Shown in pieces: positions 54,357 through 63,716 of a DNA stretch of 64,000 bases. The stretch is from positions 1 to 64,000 of the forward strand of contig CALURJ010000011.1 in NCBI GenBank assembly GCA_944323145.1. The letters run 5' to 3'. The position numbers were made by a program, and so were the translations under genes. Position 1 is the first letter of the stretch; each line of letters begins with the position of its first letter. Origin of the DNA: Candidatus Gastranaerophilales bacterium. Its GTDB lineage: Bacteria > Cyanobacteriota > Vampirovibrionia > Gastranaerophilales > Gastranaerophilaceae. A model generated the notes under the pieces. The model did no database searches, was not told where the DNA came from, and saw only the letters and a program-made list of their open reading frames with translations.

Positions 54357-54392
54357 TGGTATAATCCCTCCTAGGATAGGATAGGATAGGAT
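54357..54392 (+). promoter_or_regulatory. Extended -10 (TGG-TATAAT) followed by an (AGGAT)4 tandem repeat
   Basis: TGG-TATAAT spans 54357-54365. Four perfect AGGAT units occupy 54373-54392, starting at the expected transcription start. The AGGA-rich units resemble ribosome sites. A 5-nt repeat can change copy number by slippage, altering the 5' leader of the gene at 54478. Confidence 0.55.
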
Positions 54393-54477
54393 GTATTGCG
54401 CCCGTAGCAATTTTTTAGCCTGTAAAACTTTATAAAACTGTGTAGGTTAAAACAAAAAAAGAAAGCAGGTAGAAATT

Positions 54478-54894
54478 ATGTCAATGGATACAAGATTATT
54501 TAAACATCGTGGTGATACTTATTTATTTACAAAATAAACAAATACAATTCATGGTGACCCTAAGTCTTATAAGGCAACTTTACGTGAAATTAAATATGAC
54601 GGCTCAGTTTCAGAACCGTTGATAACAAAAGGGAGATCCGGTTCTACTATTACAAGATTTCGCGAAGGTGTTTCTTCTGTAATTAATCCTAAGGAGTTTA
54701 AAATTATTGATGGAGATAAATTAACACTTTTCGGTAAGCGTATCGGAGGAAACATTAGAGAAATATACGAATTTAAAATTCCTACTGATGGTAACGGGAC
54801 AATATCCAGAGATTCTTTAGAAAAACTTTCGCCTATTGCAAAAAGATGGCTAAGAAAAGTTGGTGAATTTTTAGCGAAAGTAGGTCGTTTTTAA
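54478..54894 (+). pseudogene. Small hypothetical gene interrupted by an in-frame TAA
   Basis: The frame opens at ATG 54478 behind AGCAGGTAGAAATT, reads MSMDTRLFKHRGDTYLFTK, meets TAA at 54535-54537, and then stays open for 118 codons to 54892-54894 (..TNTIHGDPKSYKATLREIKYDG..). Reading across gives 138 residues with a basic C-terminus (KRWLRKVGEFLAKVGRF). A single CAA-to-TAA change would explain it. Alternatives are stop readthrough or restart at a downstream codon; no good restart site is seen. The family is not recognised. Confidence 0.6.
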
Positions 54895-54933
54895 GGATAT
54901 GACACTGGAACAAGTTCAGTGTGGCAGTAAATA

Positions 54934-54959
54934 CCAGGTCGGGCAGAAGCCCGACCTGG
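54934..54959. terminator. Perfect 11-bp hairpin between convergent genes
   Basis: CCAGGTCGGGC-AGAA-GCCCGACCTGG. It lies between the broken gene and the pepA stop. Both flanks are AT-rich but lack a long T tract. Confidence 0.6.
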
Positions 54960-54967
54960 TTAAATTA

Positions 54968-56365
54968 TTATCTTGTTACATAGTTCAAAAGGGTTCTTAC
55001 GCCTGCGCCTGTTGCGCCTGCTATAAATTCTTTCTGCGGTTTTTCAAGATATGCAGTACCCGCGATATCTATGTGGCACCATTTTGTATCTTTTACAAAT
55101 TCCTGTAAAAATACGCCTGCAGCTGATGCACCGCCATAACGTGAACCAGTGTTTTTCATATCAGCAATATCTGATTTCAGGCTGTCTTTGTATTCTTTGA
55201 ACATCGGTAACTGCCAGTATGTTTCACCTGAATCTTTTGCTGTTTTGATTAGTCTTGCAATCATTTCTTCGTCGTTGCCCATAATTCCTGAAGCAACTGT
55301 GCCGAGAGCTACCATGCAGGCACCTGTAAGAGTTGCGATATCAATTACTTCATCAACACCGAGTTCGCATGCATAACAGAGTGCATCTGCAAGGGTTAAT
55401 CTGCCTTCAGCATCAGTGTTATCAACTTCTATGGTTTTACCGTTTTTGGCTGTTAAGATATCGCCCGGCTTGTAAGATGAGCCTGAAGGCATATTTTCAC
55501 AGGCTGCAATTATACCATGAACTTCCATATCAGGTTGTAATTTTGACAACGCCTTCATTACACCTAACACACATGCTGCTCCTGACATATCATCTTTCAT
55601 TGTAAGCATTGATGATGGCGGTTTAATATCAAGTCCGCCTGAATCAAAGCAGATGCCTTTACCGATAAGGGCAATTTTTTTCTTAACATTTTTGCCTGTA
55701 TATTTCATGTGAATGAATTTTGGCGGTTGAACGCTTCCCTGACCGACAGCCAGATATGCGCCCATTCCCATTCTTTCGATTTCTTCTTTATCAAATACTT
55801 TTGTTTCAATTCCTTCCAATCCTTTTGCAAGTTCTGCAAGTTTTGAAGGGGTTGCAATCTGTGCAGGAGTATTTGCTAAATCTCTTGTGAATTTCATTGA
55901 TTCGCCAAAAATAATTCCTTCATTTACATCTTCCTGTGAAAATTTTGCAAATGTAATTTCATCAAGGTGGTGTGCTTTTTCTGATTTGTATTTGTCATAA
56001 GCATAATCAGCTATCATAGCTCCGATTGCGGCAGATTTTCCGTAATCTGCATTGACATCAAAATCAAAAATTGCTTTTTTAGCTTTAATCTGGTGTAATT
56101 TTTTTACTGCTTTTGCTACGGCTTCTCTCATTTTATTGTGGTCAAATTCTTCTTTTTTACCGAAGCCGACTATCAAGATTTTATCGGCAGAAATTTGTCC
56201 TAGAGTATGCAAAAGATATGTTTGGCCGAATTTGCCTTCAAAACGGTCTTTATCAACTGCATAAGTATTAGTAAGCTCCTGTGAAGTCTTTTCACCTTCA
56301 AATTTATTGATAACCAGAACTTCAACGGGAGTATTTTTTACGTCTTGTGAAACTTTAATTTCCAT
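54968..56365 (-). CDS. pepA: Leucyl aminopeptidase (M17)
   Basis: 465 residues. GKGICFDSGGLDIKPPSSM with metal-binding Asp, MKDDMSGAACVLG and NTDAEGRLTLADAL are the M17 signatures. It is a two-metal cytosolic exopeptidase for peptide turnover. The N-terminal macro-like domain is complete. AAAAAGGAG precedes the ATG, and a TTTACA-17-TATACT promoter lies upstream. Confidence 0.95.
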   Translation of the reverse strand: MEIKVSQDVKNTPVEVLVINKFEGEKTSQELTNTYAVDKDRFEGKFGQTYLLHTLGQISADKILIVGFGKKEEFDHNKMREAVAKAVKKLHQIKAKKAIFDFDVNADYGKSAAIGAMIADYAYDKYKSEKAHHLDEITFAKFSQEDVNEGIIFGESMKFTRDLANTPAQIATPSKLAELAKGLEGIETKVFDKEEIERMGMGAYLAVGQGSVQPPKFIHMKYTGKNVKKKIALIGKGICFDSGGLDIKPPSSMLTMKDDMSGAACVLGVMKALSKLQPDMEVHGIIAACENMPSGSSYKPGDILTAKNGKTIEVDNTDAEGRLTLADALCYACELGVDEVIDIATLTGACMVALGTVASGIMGNDEEMIARLIKTAKDSGETYWQLPMFKEYKDSLKSDIADMKNTGSRYGGASAAGVFLQEFVKDTKWCHIDIAGTAYLEKPQKEFIAGATGAGVRTLLNYVTR

Positions 56366-56390
56366 AGTATCTCTCCTTTTTACGGTTGTA

Positions 56391-56419
56391 AGTATACCAC
56401 TTTCAACACCTTTTGTAAA
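56391..56419 (-). promoter_or_regulatory. pepA promoter
   Basis: On the minus strand TTTACA (56414-56419), 17-bp spacer, TATACT (56391-56396). The remaining spacer to 56634 holds no clear gene. Confidence 0.7.
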
Positions 56420-56634
56420 TCAGCATTTGATATATGTATCAATTTTTAAATTAATACTATACAAAAATGTATAATCATGGTATCATATTGACAGATGTAG
56501 TAGGTAAATATTTTTTGGAAATATATGCAATAAAATTTATTTGAATAGTTAAATAGTTTGAAGCTCGATAGGATATATGTATCGGGCATTGCGTGTATTA
56601 TTAAAAAATAGAAAAGGATAAGGTATAAAACTTT

Positions 56635-58155
56635 ATGGACTTTTTATTGATTATTGCGGTTATTGCGGTAATAGCATTAATCGCTGTGCTTTTTGTCCAG
56701 CAAAGCAAGATGAAATCTACGCTTTTATCCGTTGAAAAAGACAAAAAAGCATTGGAAGAAAAAGAAAAACTGCTCCTAAAAGAGGCAAGAATCAAAGCAA
56801 TTGAAGAATTGCAAGAAGACAGAGAAAAACTTAACGAAGAAGAAAGAGAAAGAAGACAGGAACTTACAAGACAGGAACAAAAACTTGCAAAGCGCGAGGA
56901 TATGCTTGAAGATAAAATTCAGGAATATACTGATAAAGATCTTCAGGTTCAAAGAAAAATTGATGAACTTCTTGAAAAAGAAGATTATCTGGCTGAAATT
57001 GTTCAAAAACAGACAACAGAACTTGAAAGAATTTCAGGAATGTCTGCTGAAGACGCAAAAAATATGCTTTTAGACCAGTTGAAACATGATCTGGCTCAGG
57101 AGCAAATGCAGCTTATAAGAGAAAATGAAGCAAAAATAAAAGAAATATCTCTAGAAAAATCAAAAGAAATTCTCTCAACTACAATGCAAAGATGTATGAT
57201 AGAACAGGTTGTTGAAACAACAGTCTCCGTTGTAGCTTTGCCAAACGATGAGATGAAAGGACGTATAATAGGTCGTGAAGGACGTAATATCAGAGCTTTA
57301 GAAACTTTGACAGGTGTTGATTTAATTATTGACGATACTCCTGAAGCTGTCGTTTTATCAAGCTTTGATCCAGTTAGACGTGAAATTGCCAAACTTGCTT
57401 TGGAAAAACTGATTGTGGACGGGCGTATTCACCCTGTACGCATTGAGGAAATGGTTGAAAAAGCACAGGACGAAATTGACAGAAAAATCTGGGAAGAAGG
57501 CGAAAATGCAGCTCTTGAAATGGGCGTTATGGGGTTAAATAAAGAGTTGATAAAAACTCTCGGACGCCTTTATTACAGAACAAGCTACGGTCAAAATGTT
57601 TTGAAACATTCTCTGGAGGTCGGTCATATTGCGGGAATGCTTGCTGCAGAAATCGGTGCAAACGAAAAAATTGCAAAACGTGCAGGTCTTTTGCATGATA
57701 TCGGAAAAGCCGTTGACCAGACACAGGAAGGTACGCATATTCAGCTTGGTGTTGAAATCGCTTCAAGATACGGAGAAAGTCCTGAAGTTATTCATGCAAT
57801 TGAGGCACACCATGACGATGTTGTTGCAAATACAATTGAAGCTGTGCTTGTAAAAGTTGCGGATGCAATATCGGCAGGCAGACCTGGAGCAAGACGCGAC
57901 ACTCTTGAAATTTACATCAAACGTCTGCAAAAAATTGAAGAAATCGTAAACAGTTATGAAGGAATAAAACAATCTTTTGCGGTTCAGGCAGGACGTGAGG
58001 TTAGAATTATCGTTGAAGCCGAAAAATTTGACGATTTGGCCTCTCAAAAGCTTGCAAGAGATGTTGCAAAACGTATAGAAGATGAACTTGATTATCCGGG
58101 GCAGATTAGAGTGACGGTGGTTAGAGAGTTCAGGACAACGGAAATCGCAAAATAG
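56635..58155 (+). CDS. rny: Ribonuclease Y
   Basis: 506 residues. An N-terminal membrane helix (about 3-23), a long coiled coil (25-190), a KH domain (near 205-270, [17 protein letters not shown]) and an HD domain with H354-D355 (LLHDIGKA) followed by EAHHDDV. It starts mRNA decay at the membrane. It is the first gene of a five-gene run. AAAAGGATAAGG precedes the ATG. Confidence 0.97.
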   Translation: MDFLLIIAVIAVIALIAVLFVQQSKMKSTLLSVEKDKKALEEKEKLLLKEARIKAIEELQEDREKLNEEERERRQELTRQEQKLAKREDMLEDKIQEYTDKDLQVQRKIDELLEKEDYLAEIVQKQTTELERISGMSAEDAKNMLLDQLKHDLAQEQMQLIRENEAKIKEISLEKSKEILSTTMQRCMIEQVVETTVSVVALPNDEMKGRIIGREGRNIRALETLTGVDLIIDDTPEAVVLSSFDPVRREIAKLALEKLIVDGRIHPVRIEEMVEKAQDEIDRKIWEEGENAALEMGVMGLNKELIKTLGRLYYRTSYGQNVLKHSLEVGHIAGMLAAEIGANEKIAKRAGLLHDIGKAVDQTQEGTHIQLGVEIASRYGESPEVIHAIEAHHDDVVANTIEAVLVKVADAISAGRPGARRDTLEIYIKRLQKIEEIVNSYEGIKQSFAVQAGREVRIIVEAEKFDDLASQKLARDVAKRIEDELDYPGQIRVTVVREFRTTEIAK

Positions 58156-58160
58156 TTGAG

Positions 58161-58221
58161 AAAGTGAACAGTGAAGCGTGAAGTAGATTTTCTTCACTCT
58201 TCACATTTCACTCTTCACTTT
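58161..58221. repeat. Long hairpin of GTGAA/TTCAC units between rny and ymdB
   Basis: Three GTGAA units on the 5' side pair with four TTCAC units on the 3' side (GTGAAGCGTGAAG at 58171-58183 against CTTCACTCTTCAC at 58192-58204, one mismatch), extended further with a 6-nt bulge. It may be a REP-like element or an mRNA-stability or processing stem. No T tract follows. Confidence 0.6.
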
Positions 58222-58231
58222 AGAGGTGCAA

Positions 58232-59059
58232 ATGACAGGTGATGAACAAAATATAAAAATTTTATTTTTCGGAGATATGGTCGGGAAACCCGGCAGATAT
58301 GTTTTACGTGATTACTTAGCGGAACATAAAGAAAAATATGATTTTGTAATTGCTAATGTAGAAAATGCATCTCATGGTTTTGGTTTAACTGAAAAAAATT
58401 ATAATGAAATCTCTGAATATGGTGTTGATTGCATGACTTCTGGCAACCATATATGGGACAAAAAAGAGATTTTAAACTACATCGATAAGGCTGATAAATT
58501 AGTCAGACCTTTTAATTATCCTTTGAATACTCCCGGATTCGGGAGCCGTATTTTTGAGCTTGCTAATGGTGTAAAAATTGCTGTAATAAATCTTTTGGGC
58601 AGAGTGTTTATGTCCCCTGTTGATTCTCAATGGGACAAAGCTGTTGATGAAATAAAACGTTTAAAAGATATAACTCCGATTGTAATAGTTGATTTACACG
58701 CGGAAGCTACTGCAGAAAAAATATGTTTTGGACGTTTTTGTTCAGAGCTCGGTGTAAGTGCGTTTTTCGGGACACATACTCATGTCCAAACAGCAGATGA
58801 AAGAATTATAAATGGTATGGGGTATATTACGGATGCCGGTTTTTGCGGGATATATGACAGTATAATCGGGATGGATTATAAGACTTCTCTTAACCGCTTC
58901 ATAACCTGTATTCCGGAACGTTATGATGTAGCAGACGGTAATGTCGTCCAACTTAATGCTGTTGAGGTTGAAATAAACCCGATAAGCGGACATACTGTTG
59001 CTATAAAAAGAGTTTTTTTGTTATCAGATAAAGAAAAGGACGCGGACAATGAAAAGTGA
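58232..59059 (+). CDS. ymdB: YmdB-type metallophosphoesterase (TIGR00282)
   Basis: 275 residues from the ATG at 58232 (AGAGG upstream); a GTG two codons earlier is possible. ILFFGDMVGKPGR, NVENASHGFGL, TSGNHIWDKKE, VDLHAEATAEK and GTHTHVQTADE supply the two-metal site. YmdB is a 2',3'-cyclic nucleotide phosphodiesterase; its gene commonly follows rny, as here. Confidence 0.93.
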   Translation: MTGDEQNIKILFFGDMVGKPGRYVLRDYLAEHKEKYDFVIANVENASHGFGLTEKNYNEISEYGVDCMTSGNHIWDKKEILNYIDKADKLVRPFNYPLNTPGFGSRIFELANGVKIAVINLLGRVFMSPVDSQWDKAVDEIKRLKDITPIVIVDLHAEATAEKICFGRFCSELGVSAFFGTHTHVQTADERIINGMGYITDAGFCGIYDSIIGMDYKTSLNRFITCIPERYDVADGNVVQLNAVEVEINPISGHTVAIKRVFLLSDKEKDADNEK

Positions 59060-59903
59060 TTTACACATCCATACTCTGTATTCGGACGGTGTTTTTTCTC
59101 CCGAAAAAATTGTCGATACGGCAATAGATGTCGGTCTGCAGGTAATTGCTCTTACGGATCACGACAATGTTTTGTCATATCCGGTTGCGAAAGATTACCT
59201 GAGAAAGACAAACAGAGATGATAAGTTGGAAATTATTCAGGGAATAGAGGTCAATACTCTCTATAAAAATTATGAGGTTCATATTTTAGGTTATTTTATG
59301 GATGTTAATAACAATGATTTCCAAAATATGCTAAAAATTCAACAGCAGGCTCGTGTAAAACAAACTAAAGAAATAATAAATCTTCTGTCAAAAAAGGAAG
59401 GTATAAAAATTAAGTTTGAAGATATAAAAAAACAGGTTGCAGAAGGCGGAAGTATAGGCCGTCCTCATATTGCAAAAGCAATTACAAATGCAGGCGGAAC
59501 TTCAAGTGTTATTGAGGCTTATTCAAAATACATCCATGATGATTCGCCTGTTTATGTTCAAAGAAAAACTGTTTCACCTCAGGATGCGGTTGAAATTATC
59601 TATGATGCCGGAGGTGTACCTGTTATTGCACATCCTCATGATATTGATATTGCCGAAGATTTAATCAAGGAATTAATGCAATACGGACTGCGCGGAATAG
59701 AGGCTTATCACAGAAAACATTCTCCTGCATGTGTTGAATATTTTTCATCAATGGCTGAGGAATTAGGACTAATTGTAACGGGCGGGTCTGATTTTCATGC
59801 CCCCAATATTATGAACGGGCAGATTATTCTCGGTAAGAACTTTGTTCCGGAATGGGTTTATGACAAGCTTGTTGAAGAAAAAAAACGTATAGATTTGGCT
59901 TGA
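59049..59903 (+). CDS. PHP-domain phosphoesterase (YciV/RNase AM-like)
   Basis: 284 residues. DLHIHTLYSDGVFSPE, ALTDHDN, EVNTLYKNYEVHILGY, IAHPHD and GGSDFHAPN form the trinuclear metal site of the TrpH/YciV group, which releases 5' nucleotides from 3',5'-bisphosphates or short RNAs. The gene overlaps ymdB by 11 nt. Its grouping with RNase Y and YmdB suggests an RNA-end processing role. Confidence 0.9.
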   Translation: MKSDLHIHTLYSDGVFSPEKIVDTAIDVGLQVIALTDHDNVLSYPVAKDYLRKTNRDDKLEIIQGIEVNTLYKNYEVHILGYFMDVNNNDFQNMLKIQQQARVKQTKEIINLLSKKEGIKIKFEDIKKQVAEGGSIGRPHIAKAITNAGGTSSVIEAYSKYIHDDSPVYVQRKTVSPQDAVEIIYDAGGVPVIAHPHDIDIAEDLIKELMQYGLRGIEAYHRKHSPACVEYFSSMAEELGLIVTGGSDFHAPNIMNGQIILGKNFVPEWVYDKLVEEKKRIDLA

Positions 59904-59909
59904 GGTTGT

Positions 59910-60548
59910 ATGACAGGGAAGAAACGTTTTTGGAAACTTGAATATTCTATTGCGGTATTTGTCATGCTCGGTGTGATCTTACTTATAATGCCGGTTTCGA
60001 TAGAAAACTCACGTCAGGCAAATTTTATTTCCAAATGGAATGAAAAATTAAATCGTGTTGAATATATGTTTTCTGTAATAAATGCTCATATTACAGATGA
60101 TATGCTGAAAAGTATGAAGAAGGCTAAAACTTCCTCAGAACGTGAAAATTTATTGCTTGCAATAATCAAACCTTATATGCGTATAAAAAGTTTGCCTATA
60201 AGGCATTATAAACCGCGTTATATGAATGGAGCAAGGGTTTATAAAGGGCAGAGATACCATTTTGAAGATTTTTATTTCGCTGAAAATAATACAATTGTCG
60301 GGATAAAAGATATTAAAAGTGAAAAGTCTGATGATGTTTTATTCATAATGATGTTTGATATGAATGGTATTTTGCCGCCGAACAGATGGGGAAAAGATAT
60401 TTTTGGTGTGAATATTTATGACGGAGGTAAGATTGAACCTTTCGGTTTTGATGAAAGTATGGATGAGTTGAAAAAGGATTGTTCTGAAACCGGTACGGGG
60501 GTAAGCTGTTCTTATTATTATAAAATCGGCGGGGGCTTTGATGACTGA
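59910..60548 (+). CDS. Membrane-anchored pilin-like protein without classical leader
   Basis: 212 residues. One N-terminal hydrophobic helix (LEYSIAVFVMLGVILLIMPVSI) follows ten basic residues; Glu at position +2 of a possible helix resembles the pilin Glu5, but FTLAE is missing. The motif FDMNGILPPNRWGKDIF matches the D-x-NG...PN..G-(K/R)-D-x-F motif of the two prepilins at 23359 and 24492. Two terminal Cys (KKDCSETGTGVSCS) may form a disulphide. It is translationally linked to the PHP gene (6 nt apart) and the LOG gene (overlap 8 nt). Confidence 0.65.
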   Translation: MTGKKRFWKLEYSIAVFVMLGVILLIMPVSIENSRQANFISKWNEKLNRVEYMFSVINAHITDDMLKSMKKAKTSSERENLLLAIIKPYMRIKSLPIRHYKPRYMNGARVYKGQRYHFEDFYFAENNTIVGIKDIKSEKSDDVLFIMMFDMNGILPPNRWGKDIFGVNIYDGGKIEPFGFDESMDELKKDCSETGTGVSCSYYYKIGGGFDD

Positions 60549-61134
60549 TATCAAACGTGTATGTGTTTTCGCATCTTCCTGCAATTTTTTGGATGAATCG
60601 TATTACAAAGCAGCTTCTGAATTTGGGGATTTGCTCGGTAAAGCCGGATTTGATATGGTGTACGGTGGAAGTTCTTTAGGTTTAATGTGGGCATGCGCTG
60701 AAAAAGTAAAAGAAAACGGTTCTCAAATAATCGGAGTTATGCCTGAAAAATTACATAATATGGGCGTTTATACTGACGCGTGTGTGGAACTTTTTGTCAC
60801 GCCTTGTATGAGAAGCAGGAAAGCAAAAATGGATGAACTTTCAGATGCCGTTGCTGCTTTGCCCGGTGGTTTCGGGACATTAGAAGAGCTTGCCGAGATG
60901 ATTGTACAAAAACAGCTCGGTTATAATCAAAAACCGATAGTTTTATTAAACACAAACGGTTTTTATAATAAATTAAGAGATTTTTTTGATGAAATTATAG
61001 AACAGAATTTTGCCCGTGATGAGGCAGAAAATCTTTATTATATTGCAGATACTCCCTCTGAAGCTGTTGAATATTTAAAAAATTATGTGCCAGAAAATCT
61101 CGTGGTGACGAAAGAGCATATTTACAAACGTTAA
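60541..61134 (+). CDS. LOG-family nucleoside 5'-monophosphate phosphoribohydrolase
   Basis: 197 residues from the ATG at 60541, inside the end of the previous gene. VYGGSSLGLMWACAEKV, SRKAKM and PGGFGTLEELAE match the LOG signature (PGGxGTxxE). It releases bases such as cytokinins or AMP-derived adenine from nucleoside monophosphates. It is the last gene of the rny operon run. Confidence 0.93.
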   Translation: MTDIKRVCVFASSCNFLDESYYKAASEFGDLLGKAGFDMVYGGSSLGLMWACAEKVKENGSQIIGVMPEKLHNMGVYTDACVELFVTPCMRSRKAKMDELSDAVAALPGGFGTLEELAEMIVQKQLGYNQKPIVLLNTNGFYNKLRDFFDEIIEQNFARDEAENLYYIADTPSEAVEYLKNYVPENLVVTKEHIYKR

Positions 61135-61199
61135 TAAAAAGCAATTTTTTCTCCTGAAAATTTTTATATTAATTATAGAGGAATATAGGAGTTAAAATT

Positions 61200-61457
61200 A
61201 TGGGTTCAAAAGTTAATCCGCTGCTTATTAGTTCTGTTAACAGATTAGAAGCTGCTATTGACAGATTAAAATCTTTGAAAAATCAAAAAAATTCAATGGA
61301 ATATAAAAATGCTGAAATTGCATGGCGTAATGCCGAAAAACAATATTGTAATCAGCCAGGTTTAGTTGAGGATAATAGTCCGAATGCATTAACTAAAGAC
61401 GAAGCGTTGAAAGAAGTTGATAAACTGGTGAACAAAGTTGCCTCCTGGTATGTATAA
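61200..61457 (+). CDS. Small helical hypothetical protein
   Basis: 85 residues, amphipathic helices, no signal. AATATAGGAGTTAAAATT gives a good ribosome site. It has a terminator directly behind, so it is a real expressed unit. Family not recognised. Confidence 0.6.
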   Translation: MGSKVNPLLISSVNRLEAAIDRLKSLKNQKNSMEYKNAEIAWRNAEKQYCNQPGLVEDNSPNALTKDEALKEVDKLVNKVASWYV

Positions 61458-61490
61458 AAAAAAAATCAGGCATTAAGCCTGTTTTTTTTT
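61458..61490. terminator. Bidirectional intrinsic terminator
   Basis: CAGGC-ATTAA-GCCTG flanked by nine A and nine T. It serves the small gene and apt. Confidence 0.85.
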
Positions 61491-62022
61491 AATATTTCAG
61501 CATTGAAACGGTTCTTGGAGAATCTGTTAATTTTTCTCGACCGTTCAAATCTGTCAGTTCAATTAAAAATGCAATACCCACAAGGTTTGCTCCGGTTTTT
61601 TTGACAAGCTTGCAGGCTGCTTCTGCTGTTCCCCCTGTTGCGAGTAAATCGTCTACGATTAAAACATTTGCACCCTGCGGGAAAGCGTCTTTATGCACTT
61701 CGATTTTATCTGTGCCGTATTCAAGCGAATATTCCTGTGAATAGGTTTCTGCCGGCAGTTTATTGGGCTTTCTAATAGGTACAAAGCCTGCATTAAGCTT
61801 ATATGCCATAGGCATTCCAAAGATAAAGCCGCGGCTTTCAATACCCGCAATATAGTCTATTTTCACGTCTTTGAATTGGTCGCAAAGATAATCAATCATT
61901 ACTCTAAGAGTTTCAGGGTCTTTCAGCGCTGTTGTAATATCTCTGAATATAATTCCCGTTTTTGGGAAATCTTTTACATCTCTGATTTTATTTTTTACAT
62001 CAATAAGTGTTTCAGTTGTCAT
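61489..62022 (-). CDS. apt: Adenine phosphoribosyltransferase
   Basis: 177 residues. FPKTGIIFRDITT, GIESRGFIFGMPMAY and the PRPP loop VLIVDDLLATGGTAEA are diagnostic. It salvages adenine, which the LOG enzyme nearby can release. The ATG overlaps the glycosyltransferase stop by one base; AAAGGAG lies upstream. Confidence 0.96.
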   Translation of the reverse strand: MTTETLIDVKNKIRDVKDFPKTGIIFRDITTALKDPETLRVMIDYLCDQFKDVKIDYIAGIESRGFIFGMPMAYKLNAGFVPIRKPNKLPAETYSQEYSLEYGTDKIEVHKDAFPQGANVLIVDDLLATGGTAEAACKLVKKTGANLVGIAFLIELTDLNGREKLTDSPRTVSMLKY

Positions 62023-63500
62023 TATTTTTCTCCTTTTTCGGCTTCATTATTAGTTTTAGTGTAATTAGCTGCTGAAACTAAAGTTTCTGTTTTTTCAGCC
62101 AGAATTTGTTTTAACCTTTCTGTGTATTTTTCAGTATATTCTTTTGTATATTGCTTCGTTTTTTCTAATTCTTTTTTTATGAAAGCTTTTATACTTGCTT
62201 CTTCTTCCATAACAAGGCCGTGTGCGGTTTTACCCCAGTTCATATCTTTTTTCATAAATAGGATTTTGAAACATATATATAGTACAAGCGGGAACCATAT
62301 TATAAATAGATAAACAGATGTTTCAAGAGCCTCAAAAGTTGCATCTAATCTCGGCATATAATCATAACGTCTGAGAGCGTATCTTGCTGCGAAGAAAAAG
62401 CCAAATCCAATTATACATCCAATAAAAATTGAGGAATAAAGCATATGCGGCGGTGCCTGTTTTGCAAGTACTTTAAAACCTCTTATGAGTATTTCCATTA
62501 AAAACCAACCCGGCATAATAAACTGCGTTATATATGCTGTCATATCAAGGCTGGCACGCAAAGACATATCTTTAGAAAATAATACATCTCCGGCATATTC
62601 AAGGTATCTTCTTATGGTTCCTTCCAGCCATCTTCTTCTCTGCCTGTAAAGCGGTCTTATATATATAATTCCTTCTTCATATACAATAGCATCTGGACAA
62701 AATCTTATATCCCAGCCTTTTATATGCAGTCTTGTAGACATATCAAGGTCATCTACGATTGTATAGTTATTCCAACCGCCGATATCATCTATTGCCTGAC
62801 GTTTTATAAGTTCTCCGTTTCCTCTAAGTTCAACAGCCCCTTTTATAGAATCACGCCCGACCTGAAAATGTGTATCCATTGTGTATTCGTTATTCTGGCA
62901 TCTTGTTAATAGGTTCTGATTTTTGTTTCGTATAACTTTTCTTGCCTGAACAGCTCCCACATCTTTCGGTTCAAGATGCGGAATAAGTTTTGAAAGAAAA
63001 TCCGGCTCTACGGTCGCATCAGCGTCAAATACAAGAATTGCTTCTCCTTTGGCAATTTTATATGCGTCATTTAGAACTGCAGATTTACCCGGGAATGCAT
63101 CTTTATCCCTTATTAAAGCTTTTACTTTATCATATTTTTTTTCTAAATTTTTTATAACGGAGGCTGTATTGTCAGAGCTTCTGTCATCAATTACGATAAT
63201 TTCAAAATTCCCGTAATCCATGTTTAAAATATTTTCGACAGTTTTAGCTATAACAGTTTCCTCGTTATGTGCGGGTATGAGCACAGATACAAAAGGTTTG
63301 TAATCAGGATTTATTATCTGCGGATATTTTTGAAGTTTTCTTTTTTGTAATTTGTAAGAAAGGTTCAGGAAAAGTGCATAAATAAACATAAATGTGCATA
63401 AAAGTGCAAGCCCCCAAACCGTATTAAAATAACTTTGAAAGATGTAAATAAAAATTCCGAGTCCGAATACTATAGTGAATAGTAATAATCTTTCCTTCAT
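62022..63500 (-). CDS. Membrane processive glycosyltransferase (GT2, PgaC/BcsA-like)
   Basis: 492 residues. Two N-terminal membrane helices, a GT2 domain with VLIPAHNEE, IDDRSSDN, VFDADATVEPDF, VDDLDMSTRLH and QRRRW (Q-x-x-R-W), then three or four C-terminal helices and a charged tail. These motifs define enzymes that polymerise and export a beta-linked glycan such as poly-GlcNAc or cellulose. The polymer is not identifiable, and no export partner (PgaA/BcsC) is in the window. Confidence 0.88.
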   Translation of the reverse strand: MKERLLLFTIVFGLGIFIYIFQSYFNTVWGLALLCTFMFIYALFLNLSYKLQKRKLQKYPQIINPDYKPFVSVLIPAHNEETVIAKTVENILNMDYGNFEIIVIDDRSSDNTASVIKNLEKKYDKVKALIRDKDAFPGKSAVLNDAYKIAKGEAILVFDADATVEPDFLSKLIPHLEPKDVGAVQARKVIRNKNQNLLTRCQNNEYTMDTHFQVGRDSIKGAVELRGNGELIKRQAIDDIGGWNNYTIVDDLDMSTRLHIKGWDIRFCPDAIVYEEGIIYIRPLYRQRRRWLEGTIRRYLEYAGDVLFSKDMSLRASLDMTAYITQFIMPGWFLMEILIRGFKVLAKQAPPHMLYSSIFIGCIIGFGFFFAARYALRRYDYMPRLDATFEALETSVYLFIIWFPLVLYICFKILFMKKDMNWGKTAHGLVMEEEASIKAFIKKELEKTKQYTKEYTEKYTERLKQILAEKTETLVSAANYTKTNNEAEKGEK

Positions 63501-63656
63501 TTTTGAAATACCTTTTTGTACTCCCGTAATTCCTACAATATTATATCAAAAACTAAATTTAAGTGTTTAAATTTCATATATTTCATTACTTTTTGTAAAA
63601 AATTCATCTGTTTATATGTTTTTCGCCCATAAATTTGTAAAAAATCGTTAAAATGC

Positions 63657-63684
63657 TTGCGTTATAAAAAAATTCGGCTATAAT
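63657..63684 (+). promoter_or_regulatory. Promoter of the HU gene
   Basis: TTGCGT, 16-bp spacer, TATAAT (63679-63684). Confidence 0.6.
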
Positions 63685-63716
63685 GATTTATGTACAAAGA
63701 AGAAGGAGTTTTTATT

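Noticed and set aside
57763..58197. 144-residue minus ORF antisense to the end of rny
   Set aside because: Shadow of rny with no start signal.
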